This document shows positions 14,779 through 22,055 of a stretch of DNA of 48,207 nt, in pieces. Position 1 is the stretch's first letter. Each line of letters starts with the position of its first letter. The position numbers and the translations under genes were made by a program. The stretch covers positions 1-48,207 of the forward strand of contig DATMES010000044.1 of assembly GCA_035556555.1 (NCBI GenBank), read 5' to 3'. The stretch is from Frankiaceae bacterium (GTDB taxonomy: Bacteria; Actinomycetota; Actinomycetes; BP-191). The notes under the pieces are model-generated. The model saw only the letters and a list, made by a program, of their open reading frames with translations. It was not told the origin of the DNA and made no database searches.

Positions 14779-15072
14779 CTAGCTAGGGCAGTCGAACGCG
14801 CGGTCGAGCGCCCCGTAGCAGTACGCGCCGACCGTCGGCTGGCCCACCCAGACGTCGTCGACGACGGGGTACGGCACCCGGGTGCAGCCCACCGGCGTCG
14901 TCACGCAGGGGTCCTCGACGTGGAACGTGACCGCGAACTGCACGGTGGCCTCCGCGCAGACGCCGCCGGTGTCCTGCGCGCCGAGACAGACGGGCGCGGC
15001 GGAGGCGGAGGCGGTCGGGAACGCGAGGGCGGCGGCGGCGAGGCCGAGGCCGAGCACGGTGCGGATCGTCAC
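14779..15072 (-). CDS. Small secreted cysteine-containing protein
   Basis: 97 residues with a Sec signal peptide (MTIRTVLGLGLAAAALAFPT) and a mature part with six cysteines (PVCLGA, GVCAEA, DPCVTT, VGCTRV, AYCYGA, DCPS). The GTG at 15072 has AAGGA 5 nt upstream; further upstream codons would add a hydrophilic stretch before the signal peptide. The final AYCYGA resembles YCFGS in the following gene. No family recognised. Confidence 0.68.
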   Translation of the reverse strand: MTIRTVLGLGLAAAALAFPTASASAAPVCLGAQDTGGVCAEATVQFAVTFHVEDPCVTTPVGCTRVPYPVVDDVWVGQPTVGAYCYGALDRAFDCPS

Positions 15073-15201
15073 GGGAGTCCTTCGGGGGCATCGAACGGAG
15101 CGGGCGAGGATCGGGATTCGCCACGCGCCGTACGCCCTCCTGCCGCCGGACAGCACGACGCCGCCGCGGGCGAGTGCCGCGACGGCGTCGGTGCGGGTGC
15201 G

Positions 15202-15489
15202 TCAGGTGTTGTTGTTGGCCTCGTTCGCCGCGAAGACCATCGCGCCGAGGATGAGCCCGGCGACGAGCGCGACGGCGCCGGCGACGGCGGCCCAGACGCC
15301 GAGGCGGTCGCCCTGGCGCCAGCCGACGATGCCGAGCACGATCGCGGCGGGGCCGAACACGATCGGCAGGATGAACAGCGCGAGTGCCGCGCAGACGAAG
15401 CCGATGATCGTCAGCGTCCGGCCGCGCGTACCGGTGGGCGCCACGGTCGTGTCGTTCGTCCGCGGGGTGGTGCGAAGGTCGGTGCTCAC
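15202..15489 (-). CDS. DUF4190-like small membrane protein
   Basis: 95 residues with a Thr-rich cytoplasmic N-terminus and two membrane helices, LTIIGFVCAALALFILPIVF and AAVAGAVALVAGLILGAMVF, joined by a loop containing AIVLGIVGWRQGDRLG. The AIxLGxxG pattern between two helices is the DUF4190 signature. The GTG at 15489 is preceded by GGAGGGAGC. It is divergent from the acyl-CoA dehydrogenase gene. Function unknown. Confidence 0.75.
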   Translation of the reverse strand: MSTDLRTTPRTNDTTVAPTGTRGRTLTIIGFVCAALALFILPIVFGPAAIVLGIVGWRQGDRLGVWAAVAGAVALVAGLILGAMVFAANEANNNT

Positions 15490-15591
15490 GTTCCGCTCCC
15501 TCCGTAGGTCCTCTGGTTGGGAGGCGGGGTACCCATGTCTGCCTGCGATACTCGCGGCATCACCTACGCGCCCGAAAGGACTCGCTGACCT

Positions 15592-16794
15592 ATGGGACGC
15601 CTCGCGCAGACCGACGGCCTCACCGACATCCAGCAGGAGATCCTCAGCACCGTCCGCACGTTCGTGGACAAGGAGATCCTCCCGTACGCCACCGACCTCG
15701 AGCACAAGGACGAGTTCCCCGAGGCGATCGTCGAGGGTATGAGGGAGATGGGCCTGTTCGGGCTGATGATCCCCGAGGAGTACGGCGGTCTCGGCGAGTC
15801 GCTGCTGACGTACGCCCTCGTCGTCGAGGAGCTCTCACGCGGCTGGATGAGCATCAGCGGGATCATCAACACGCACTTCATCGTGGCGTACCTGCTCAAG
15901 CAGCACGGCACGCAGGAGCAGCGCGAACGCCTGCTGCCGAAGATGGCCACGGGCGAGATCCGCGGCGCGTTCTCGATGTCCGAGCCGGGGTGCGGCTCCG
16001 ACGTCTCCGCCATCAAGACGAAGGCCGTCCTCGACGGCGACGAGTACGTCGTCAACGGCCAGAAGATGTGGCTCACCAACGGTGCCCGCGCGGGCATCGT
16101 CGCCACGCTCGTCAAGACCGACGAGGGCGCCGAGAGCGTCTACAAGAACATGACGACGATCCTCGTCGAGAAGGAGCCGGGCTTCGGTGAGACGGCGAAG
16201 GGCGTCACGATCCCGCCGAAGATCGAGAAGATGGGCTACAAGGGCGTCGAGACGACCGAGCTCGTCTTCGCCGACCACCGCGTGCCCACGTCCTCCGTCC
16301 TCGGCGGCGACGAGGGCCGGGGCCGCGGCTTCTACCAGATGATGGACGGCGTCGAGGTCGGCCGCGTCAACGTCGCCGCGCGCGGCTGCGGCGTCTCCCT
16401 GCGGGCGTTCGAGCTGGCGATCGCGTACGCGCAGCAGCGCGAGACGTTCGGCAAGCCGATCGCGCAGCACCAGGCGGTCATGTTCAAGCTCGCCGAGATG
16501 GCGACGAAGGTCGAGGCCGCCCACTCGATGATGGTGATGGCCGCTCGTAAGAAGGACTCGGGCCAGCGCAACGACGTCGAGGCAGGCATGGCGAAGTACC
16601 TCGCGTCCGAGTACTGCGCCGAGGTCGTCCAGGACTCGTTCCGCATCCACGGCGGGTACGGGTACTCCAAGGAGTACGAGATCGAGCGGCTGTACCGCGA
16701 GGCCCCGATGCTGCTCATCGGCGAGGGCACGTCGGAGATCCAGAAGATGATCGTCGGCCGCCGCCTGCTGGAGGAGTACGCGCTCAAGTCCTGA
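15592..16794 (+). CDS. Acyl-CoA dehydrogenase
   Basis: FAD enzyme oxidising acyl-CoA to enoyl-CoA. The 400 residues show all three ACAD regions: an N-terminal helical domain, the middle beta domain with AFSMSEPGCGSDVSAIKT and the flavin-contacting KMWLTNGARAG, and a C-terminal helical domain with QRETFGKPIAQHQAV, RIHGGYGYSKEYEIERLYRE and GEGTSEIQK, whose Glu is at the position of the usual catalytic base. The chain-length class cannot be read from sequence alone. AAAGGA lies 11 nt before the ATG. It is not in an operon with the MaoC or lyase genes but lies within 3 kb of both. Confidence 0.95.
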   Translation: MGRLAQTDGLTDIQQEILSTVRTFVDKEILPYATDLEHKDEFPEAIVEGMREMGLFGLMIPEEYGGLGESLLTYALVVEELSRGWMSISGIINTHFIVAYLLKQHGTQEQRERLLPKMATGEIRGAFSMSEPGCGSDVSAIKTKAVLDGDEYVVNGQKMWLTNGARAGIVATLVKTDEGAESVYKNMTTILVEKEPGFGETAKGVTIPPKIEKMGYKGVETTELVFADHRVPTSSVLGGDEGRGRGFYQMMDGVEVGRVNVAARGCGVSLRAFELAIAYAQQRETFGKPIAQHQAVMFKLAEMATKVEAAHSMMVMAARKKDSGQRNDVEAGMAKYLASEYCAEVVQDSFRIHGGYGYSKEYEIERLYREAPMLLIGEGTSEIQKMIVGRRLLEEYALKS

Positions 16795-16846
16795 TGTGAC
16801 CGCCGCGTCTGCCCGGGTGGCGTGCCCGCGACCAGCGTCGTCCTTG

Positions 16847-16900
16847 GTGATCTTGGCAATGTCCGGGGCGCCCGGCGGACCGAGACATTGCCAAGATCAC
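16847..16900. repeat. Perfect 17-bp inverted repeat downstream of the acyl-CoA dehydrogenase gene
   Basis: GTGATCTTGGCAATGTC (16847-16863) and GACATTGCCAAGATCAC (16884-16900) are exact complements around a 20-nt GC-rich loop. The arms are AT-richer than the surroundings, so it stands out as an inserted palindrome rather than a chance hairpin. It may also terminate transcription. Confidence 0.8.
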
Positions 16901-16987
16901 GAACTCGGGGAACGGCGACGAGCCGGGGCGTACGGCTCCGATCGACGGGTACGCGACCTCCAGGACCGACCACCTCTGGAGGCTGGC

Positions 16988-18091
16988 GTGGACGTCACCG
17001 ACATCGGCAAGCTGTACACGAACACCGGGCCGTTCGTGTCGCTCTACCTGAACACTCCCGTCGCCGTGGAGAACGCCGCGCAGCGGCTCGACCTCGCGTG
17101 GCGCAGCACGCGCAAGGAGCTGCTCGACGCCGGTGCCGACGAGGCGACGGTCGACGCGCTGGAGAGCGCGGTGCGCGACAACCGCACCGAGGGCAACAGC
17201 GTCGTCGCGATCGCGAGCCACGGCAGCCTGCTCTACTCGCGCCGCCTCCCCGAGGAGCTCGGCAGGGAGGCCGCGATCTTCGGTGCGCTGCCGTACGTCA
17301 CGCCGCTGCTGTCGTGGCGCCAGACGCGCGTGCCGCACGTCGTCGTCCTCGCGGACCGTACGGGCGCGGAGATCCTCGCCTACGTCGACGACAGCGAGCC
17401 GGTCGTCAGCGAGGAGGTCGAGGGCTCGCACGACGTCATCCGCCGCGTCCAGCCGGGCGGCTGGTCGCAGCGCCGCTACCAGCAGCGCGCACTCGACTCG
17501 TGGGAGGGCAACGCCGCCGAGGTCGTCGACGAGATCGACCGCGTCGTGCGCTCGATCGACGCCAAGGCGATCCTCGTGGGCGGCGACGTGCACGCCGTAC
17601 GCCTCCTGCAGGAGCACCTGCCCGAGCAGCACAAGGCGCTGGTGCGCGTGCTGGAGCAGGGCGGCGGCCGCGCGACGGACGGCGGCACGCCGTTCACCGC
17701 GGCCGAGATCATCGACACGATGGGCACCATCGCGCTGGAGCGCATCGAGGCGGTGCTGGCGGAGTTCCAGGAGGAACGCGGCCAGCGCGACCGCGCGACC
17801 GACGGCGTACGCCCGACGGTCGAGGCGATCCGCAAGGCGCAGGTCGGCACGCTGCTCATCCACGACGACCCCGACGACGACCGCACGCTGTGGTTCGCCG
17901 GCGATCCTTCGCTCGTGGCCTGCACCCGCAACGAGCTCGACGGCCTCGCCGACTCCGTCGAGGAGGGCAGGCTCGCCGACGTGCTGATCGGCGCGGCGAT
18001 CGCGACCGGTGCCGACGTCCTCGTCGTCCCCGCCGGCGGCACCGGCATCCCGAACGACGGCTGCGGCGCGATCCTGCGGTACGCCGACTGA
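16988..18091 (+). CDS. baeRF (Rv2629-like) family protein, release-factor/peptidyl-tRNA-hydrolase fold
   Basis: 367 residues. The segments VSLYLNTP, SHGSLLYSRRLPEELG, PLLSWRQTRVPHVVVLADRTGAEI, QRRYQQRALDSWEGNAAEVV and ILVGGDVHAVRLLQEHLP match the bacterial/archaeal eRF1-like (baeRF) group that includes M. tuberculosis Rv2629, linked in the literature to ribosome and dormancy functions. The C-terminus contains an acidic segment (HDDPDDDRTLW). The GTG at 16988 follows TGGAGG. The SUFU gene starts 17 bp after the stop, so the two may be cotranscribed. Role here inferred from family only. Confidence 0.8.
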   Translation: MDVTDIGKLYTNTGPFVSLYLNTPVAVENAAQRLDLAWRSTRKELLDAGADEATVDALESAVRDNRTEGNSVVAIASHGSLLYSRRLPEELGREAAIFGALPYVTPLLSWRQTRVPHVVVLADRTGAEILAYVDDSEPVVSEEVEGSHDVIRRVQPGGWSQRRYQQRALDSWEGNAAEVVDEIDRVVRSIDAKAILVGGDVHAVRLLQEHLPEQHKALVRVLEQGGGRATDGGTPFTAAEIIDTMGTIALERIEAVLAEFQEERGQRDRATDGVRPTVEAIRKAQVGTLLIHDDPDDDRTLWFAGDPSLVACTRNELDGLADSVEEGRLADVLIGAAIATGADVLVVPAGGTGIPNDGCGAILRYAD

Positions 18092-18107
18092 GGCAGACTG
18101 CGTCGCG

Positions 18108-18662
18108 ATGAGCGACGACGTGCTGGCGGAGGTCGAGGAGCGGCTCGTCCGCGTCCTCGGCCCCGCCGGCGGCCGGGCCGGGGTGACGTTCCTCGGTGCG
18201 GAGCCGGTCGAGGTGCTGCGCTTCTCCCACGGCGACCTCACGACGTACGTCACCCTCGGCATGTCCCGCGCGCCACTCCCTGACCCGTCGGCCGACGTCG
18301 TCAAGACCGAGGGCCCGAGAGCGGAGCTGACGCTGACGCTGCGCGGTGCGCGCGACGGCGTGCTGCGCGCGATGGCGGTGTTCGCGATGAGCCCGTTCGT
18401 GGAGAACGCCGTCGTCGCACCGGGCGCGTCGCTCGACCTCGGCGCGCCGCTGTGGCCTGGCTCGCGCTTCGTCGCGGTGCTGGTGGGGGAGCCGGGCGCC
18501 ATCGACCCGGTCGGTGACGTGGCGTTCTACCCGCTGGTGCCGATGACGGCGAACGAGGCGGCGTTCAAGCGCGTACACGGCGCGGCGGCGCTGGAGGAGC
18601 GGTGGCTGTCGTACGGCACCGACCCGCGCGACCCCGACCGCGCCGAGGTGCCGCTCGGCTGA
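18108..18662 (+). CDS. Suppressor-of-fused (SUFU) domain protein
   Basis: 184 residues. The pattern EVLRFSHGDLTTYVTLGMSR, RAELTLTLRG, FVENAVVAPGASLDLGAPLW, FYPLVPMTANEAAFKRVHGA and LEERWLSYGTDPRDPDRAEV is that of bacterial SUFU-domain proteins. They have no established enzymatic activity; some are toxin-immunity proteins, and this one stands alone next to housekeeping genes. No ribosome binding site is visible before the ATG. It follows the baeRF gene by 16 bp. A 71-bp palindrome lies 20 bp downstream. Confidence 0.85.
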   Translation: MSDDVLAEVEERLVRVLGPAGGRAGVTFLGAEPVEVLRFSHGDLTTYVTLGMSRAPLPDPSADVVKTEGPRAELTLTLRGARDGVLRAMAVFAMSPFVENAVVAPGASLDLGAPLWPGSRFVAVLVGEPGAIDPVGDVAFYPLVPMTANEAAFKRVHGAAALEERWLSYGTDPRDPDRAEVPLG

Positions 18663-18682
18663 CCCGGCGCGCCCGCTCCTGG

Positions 18683-18753
18683 GGTTACTGGTGAGTAGCG
18701 CCGTCGTGGCTCACCAGTTCGTGCTCGGCGCGCGCCGCTACTCACCAGTAACC
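18683..18753. repeat. 71-bp palindromic repeat, copy 2
   Basis: The arms GGTTACTGGTGAGTAGCG and CGCTACTCACCAGTAACC are perfect 18-bp complements. The same length as copy 1 at 7878-7948 with six substitutions, including one beside the arm that breaks a pair kept in copy 1. It lies between tandem genes (SUFU and MaoC) rather than convergent ones. Confidence 0.85.
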
Positions 18754-18810
18754 GCGGTGGAGGGCGATGGCAGGATGGCGGGAAAACGAGCGGGAGACGA
18801 AAGGGCGGCC

Positions 18811-19311
18811 ATGCAGTTCGGCAGGTACTACGAGGAGTTCGAGGTCGGCGCGGTCTACAAGCACTGGCCGGGCAAGACGGTGACGGAGTACGACGACCAC
18901 CTGTTCTGCCTGCTGACGATGAACCACCACCCGCTGCACATGGACGCCAACTACGCCGAGAAGACGACGCAGTTCAAGAGGAACGTCGTCGTCGGCAACT
19001 ACATCTACTCGCTGCTGCTCGGCATGTCGGTGCCCGACGTCAGCGGCAAGGCGATCGCCAACCTCGAGGTCGAGTCGCTGAAGCACGTCGCGCCGACGTT
19101 CCACGGCGACACGATCTACGGCGAGACGACGGTGCTCGACAAGACCGAGTCGAAGTCGAAGGACGACCGTGGCGTCGTGTACGTCGAGACGCGCGGCTAC
19201 AACCAGGACGGCACGCTGGTCTGTGTCTTCCGGCGCAAGGTCATGGTGCCGAAGCAGTCGCACGCGACCGGCGGCGAGCAGCCCGGCCGCCCGGAGCCGG
19301 CGCAGGCCTAG
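18811..19311 (+). CDS. MaoC family dehydratase
   Basis: 166 residues with one hot-dog domain of the R-hydratase type: GRYYEEFEVGAVYKHWPGKT, the active-site segment DHLFCLLTMNHHPLHMDANY with the Asp/His dyad positions, VVVGNYIYSLLLGMSVPD, and APTFHGDTIYGETTVLDK. It hydrates an enoyl-CoA or dehydrates a hydroxyacyl-CoA. In mycobacteria a similar MaoC is encoded next to CitE-like lyase and FadE genes; here the same three families occur within 6 kb but not as an operon. The ATG at 18811 is chosen because the family starts there and AAAGGGCGG precedes it. The stop overlaps the convergent NUDIX gene by 4 bp. Confidence 0.9.
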   Translation: MQFGRYYEEFEVGAVYKHWPGKTVTEYDDHLFCLLTMNHHPLHMDANYAEKTTQFKRNVVVGNYIYSLLLGMSVPDVSGKAIANLEVESLKHVAPTFHGDTIYGETTVLDKTESKSKDDRGVVYVETRGYNQDGTLVCVFRRKVMVPKQSHATGGEQPGRPEPAQA

Positions 19312-19706
19312 AGCACACCCATCGACGTCAGCGCGTCGAGCAGGCCGGGCGACATCGGCAACGCCGCGAGCTCGGCCGCGGTGAACCACCGCGCGTCGAG
19401 CGCGTCGTCCCCCGCGCGCAGCGTGCCGCCCACCACGGTGGCGGCGTAGTCGGCGACGACGTACGGCCCGAGGTCGGCCGTCAGCAGCAGCTCGCCGACC
19501 TCCACGTCGAGCCCCGTCTCCTCGCGCACCTCGCGCGCGGCCGCGTCGCGCGCGGACTCGCCGGCCTCGATGCGGCCGCCGGGCACGGACCACAGCCCGC
19601 GGCTCGGCTCGTTGGCGCGAAGGACCAGCAGGACACGGCCCTCGGAGTCGCGGACGACCGCGCCGGCACAGTTCACCCGGTCGTCGTGTTTCCGTATCGG
19701 CGCCAA
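19308..19706 (-). CDS. NUDIX hydrolase
   Basis: 132 residues. The Nudix box is complete: GGRIEAGESARDAAAREVRE followed by ETGLDVE, matching Gx5Ex7REUxEExGU. The core is preceded by VNCAGAVVRDSEGRVLLVLRA. It hydrolyses a nucleoside diphosphate linked to another group; the substrate is unknown. The start is uncertain: a TTG at 19706 gives MAPIRKHDDR ahead of the domain, and a GTG at 19676 would begin right at the domain. The 3' end overlaps the convergent MaoC gene. Confidence 0.9.
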   Translation of the reverse strand: MAPIRKHDDRVNCAGAVVRDSEGRVLLVLRANEPSRGLWSVPGGRIEAGESARDAAAREVREETGLDVEVGELLLTADLGPYVVADYAATVVGGTLRAGDDALDARWFTAAELAALPMSPGLLDALTSMGVL

Positions 19707-19768
19707 CGGGAATCCCTGTCTACGACAACGAATGCCGGCGAACGGGCCGGCCTGACAAGGAGGCCATT

Positions 19769-20059
19769 GTGGTCCGCCGAGTGATCGAAGAGGACGTCAC
19801 CACCCCGAGTACCACCGTCGTCGAGGACGACGGCTCCTGGATCGGTCGCACGATCGTGACCCTCGTCGTCCTGGCCCTGCTCGTGGCCGGCGGCATCTGG
19901 CTGTTCAACGCGCTCTCCGACAACGACAACGGTATCGGCGGCGACCGCGACGGCACGAACATCGAGAACAACTTCGAGGGCGACACGAACGAGGGCGACA
20001 CCAACACCGACACGAACACCGACACCACCAACGTCGACCCCACCGCCGTCCCGAGCTAA
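19769..20059 (+). CDS. Single-pass membrane protein with acidic Asn/Thr-rich tail
   Basis: 96 residues: a hydrophilic N-terminus with acidic residues, one membrane helix (TIVTLVVLALLVAGGIWLF), then an external tail rich in Asp, Asn, Thr and Gly with a short tandem NTDTNTDTTN. The GTG at 19769 follows AAGGAGG. The next gene, starting 11 bp after the stop, is another tiny membrane protein, so they look cotranscribed. No family recognised. Confidence 0.7.
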   Translation: MVRRVIEEDVTTPSTTVVEDDGSWIGRTIVTLVVLALLVAGGIWLFNALSDNDNGIGGDRDGTNIENNFEGDTNEGDTNTDTNTDTTNVDPTAVPS

Positions 20060-20069
20060 CGGAGACGTC

Positions 20070-20231
20070 ATGAACCTCCTCGTGCTGCTGATCCTGCTGC
20101 TCGTGGTGCTGGCCATCGTCGCCGGCATCGGCGGACCGCGGATGTACACGACGCGGCGCCGTACGGTCGTCGTCGACGACGAGCCGGTCGTCGAGCGCCG
20201 GCGGTACGTCGAGGAAGACCGCGTCATCTAG
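20070..20231 (+). CDS. 53-residue membrane protein
   Basis: Starts at an ATG 6 nt after GGAG. It is an N-terminal membrane helix (MNLLVLLILLLVVLAIVAGI) followed by a short cytoplasmic tail alternating basic and acidic clusters (TTRRRTVVVDDEPVVERRRY). It follows the preceding membrane protein gene closely and is followed by a terminator at 20269, giving a two-gene unit. The positive-inside rule puts the tail in the cytoplasm. Function unknown. Confidence 0.65.
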   Translation: MNLLVLLILLLVVLAIVAGIGGPRMYTTRRRTVVVDDEPVVERRRYVEEDRVI

Positions 20232-20268
20232 GACCGCAGACCGCACCGCGCAGGGTGCGTACGACGAC

Positions 20269-20293
20269 AGCCCGCCGATGTCCCCGGCGGGCT
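20269..20293 (+). terminator. Rho-independent terminator of the small membrane protein pair
   Basis: A perfect 9-bp stem AGCCCGCCG / CGGCGGGCT with a 7-nt loop, followed by TTCGTCGTGT. It ends the 19769-20231 unit. Confidence 0.85.
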
Positions 20294-20306
20294 TTCGTCG
20301 TGTCTA

Positions 20307-20466
20307 GGGCGTGTCTCACGACCCGTCGATCTGCTGCGCGACGCCCGGCACGGCATCTCGCGGCGTTGTCGGAGCCTTCGATAGTGCTGCTATCGGAGAC
20401 TCCTCCGCCTTGCGATGCACCATCCCGGACGCCGCTCGCGACGATCACGGGTCAGGAGACACGCCC
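20307..20466. mobile_element. 160-bp MITE-like palindromic element
   Basis: The ends GGGCGTGTCTCACGACCCGT and the complement GGGCGTGTCTCCTGACCCGT match at 18 of 20 positions. The centre is a small hairpin (CGATAG-TGCTG-CTATCG, 20379-20395) lying exactly at the midpoint, and the flanks of that hairpin also pair, so the whole unit is one long imperfect hairpin. There is no coding capacity. A target duplication is not evident. It resembles non-autonomous derivatives of insertion sequences and fills the gap before the DUF6758 gene. Confidence 0.65.
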
Positions 20467-20557
20467 GGCCCGGCCTACTGTCGCCTGCCGGTCATGCCTA
20501 ACTGCCCGTCCGGGGGGTTGACGCGTACGCCGCCCCGCGCGGACCGTGGGAGCCACC

Positions 20558-21178
20558 ATGACCATTCCCGCCACCTGCCCCCGCTGCGCCGGGCCGCTGC
20601 GCGCGCCCGGCTTCTGGTCGAGCGCCTGGCAGTGCGAACGTCACGGCGACGTCCACCCGTTCCACGCCGCCCCGGTGCCGTCACTGGCCGCCGTCGAACG
20701 CCTCGTGGCCGACTCGCGCGTCCCGGTGTGGGTGCCGCGGCCGCTGCCGCTCGACTGGACGGTGACCGGCGTCGCGCGCGCCGGTGACGACCGTACGGGC
20801 GTCGTGGCGTCGCTCGTCGCGGTGTCGGGCCCGAGCTCGCAGGGCCTCGCCGACCTCCTGCTCATCGCGGAGGAGCCCGGCGTCGGGCTGGGCGCGCGGT
20901 TCGCGGGCCTCGTCGGTACGGACCCAGGTCCGTGCCCCGACGTCGCGCCGGACTTCAAGCTCGAGGTCGCGGGACACCCGACGGCGCTGTGGCGCACCGC
21001 CACCGGCGACGACCGGTGCGCGCTGGTCGGCGAGTCGAAGGCCTGCTGGCTCTGGTGCGTGGTGTTCCCCGACAACGCCGGCGCGGTGCTCGACCGTGTC
21101 GTGCTGCACGACCTCCGTGACGGCGGCCACCCCGAGCTGGAGCTGGTGTTCGGCGCGCAGACCCCGCGCCTCGCGTGA
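20558..21178 (+). CDS. DUF6758 family protein
   Basis: 206 residues. The N-terminal zinc-ribbon-like CPRCAGPLRAPGFWSSAWQC and HGDVHPFH are followed by VPVWVPRPLPLDWTVTGVAR, GDDRTGVVASLVAVSGP, LLIAEEPGVGLGARFAGLVG and CWLWCVVFPDNAG. This pattern is the actinobacterial DUF6758 family, commonly found next to PHP-domain and MarC genes as here. The ATG at 20558 has GGGAG 6 nt upstream. No function is established. A terminator hairpin follows directly after the stop. Confidence 0.85.
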   Translation: MTIPATCPRCAGPLRAPGFWSSAWQCERHGDVHPFHAAPVPSLAAVERLVADSRVPVWVPRPLPLDWTVTGVARAGDDRTGVVASLVAVSGPSSQGLADLLLIAEEPGVGLGARFAGLVGTDPGPCPDVAPDFKLEVAGHPTALWRTATGDDRCALVGESKACWLWCVVFPDNAGAVLDRVVLHDLRDGGHPELELVFGAQTPRLA

Positions 21179-21179
21179 C

Positions 21180-21213
21180 GGAGGGCCGCCCCGCGTGCGC
21201 GGAACGGCCCTCC
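21180..21213 (+). terminator. Hairpin terminator after the DUF6758 gene
   Basis: A perfect 9-bp stem GGAGGGCCG / CGGCCCTCC with a 16-nt loop, 2 bp after the stop codon. It lies between convergent genes and may serve both. Confidence 0.75.
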
Positions 21214-21232
21214 GGGTCGTACGGGGCAGGGC

Positions 21233-21946
21233 TCAGGTCACCGTGAACGAGTCCGAGTCGCTGTGCGTGGCGTTCGCGGTGTCGACGAAGTCGTAGTACG
21301 ACCACTTGGTGCCGGTGGTCGACGGGTTCTTGCCGACGATGCGCGACGTCGTGACGCCGCCCGACTTCGCGTAGCCGTAGCCGGTCGTCGTCTGCTCGGG
21401 CGTGCTGCCGGAGCACGTGATCTCGTCGGGCATGTCGGGCACGACGATGTCGTAGTGCGCGCTCGCGTTGGCGCTGTCGCCGGAGCCCTTCCAGACGACG
21501 TACGCCTTCTTGGTGATGTTCAGTCCGAAGAACGAGCCGGTCGCGTCCATCCGCGCGACCGCGCCCGCAGGTGCGCCGGAGCCGATGGGCTCGACCCAGG
21601 TGAGGTTGTACGACTGGTTCTCGTCGCCGTTGCAGCCGTTGGTCCAGAGGTCGGACGACGCCGCGATGCTGCCGACCTCGTCACCGTGCTGCGGCGACGG
21701 CGAGACCGGGCTGGTCGAGTCGTCGGCGTGCGCCAGCAGGGCGCCCGGCGCGAAGTGCGTGACCGAGCTCTTCGGGATGTAGTTGCCGAAGCTGACGTAC
21801 GACGCGAGGTTGGCGACCGCGCCGGCGGTCGTGGGCGACGGCGTGGCCGTGAAGCCCAGGTCGTGGTGCGCGTTGGCGTTCGGGGCGAGCAGGGTGATCG
21901 CCGCGCAGACGACCGTCGCTACTCCGAACCGCTTCCTTCGAGTCAC
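21233..21946 (-). CDS. Secreted protein of unknown function
   Basis: 237 residues. The start GTG at 21946 is preceded by AGGAGGA and begins a Sec signal peptide (MTRRKRFGVATVVCAAITLL, cleavage probably after PNANA). The mature protein is beta-rich and Thr/Ser/Gly-rich, with two cysteines (TNGCNGDEN, EITCSGS), and aromatic segments such as ITKKAYVVWKGSGDSANASA. There is no anchor, so it is probably released. No domain recognised. It is convergent with DUF6758 and separated from the MerR gene by about 110 bp. Confidence 0.7.
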   Translation of the reverse strand: MTRRKRFGVATVVCAAITLLAPNANAHHDLGFTATPSPTTAGAVANLASYVSFGNYIPKSSVTHFAPGALLAHADDSTSPVSPSPQHGDEVGSIAASSDLWTNGCNGDENQSYNLTWVEPIGSGAPAGAVARMDATGSFFGLNITKKAYVVWKGSGDSANASAHYDIVVPDMPDEITCSGSTPEQTTTGYGYAKSGGVTTSRIVGKNPSTTGTKWSYYDFVDTANATHSDSDSFTVT

Positions 21947-22055
21947 GTTCTCCTCCTGTCCCCAGCGGCCGGCGATCTGCCAGCCCGGAACGTGCCATCG
22001 CTTTATGTCGCATGAGCCGATGGCGCCACAAGTGGCCGTTACAGGAGGGATGTCC

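Noticed and set aside
18108-18662. Toxin-immunity role for the SUFU protein
   Set aside because: No polymorphic toxin or secretion gene is adjacent; it sits in a housekeeping neighbourhood.
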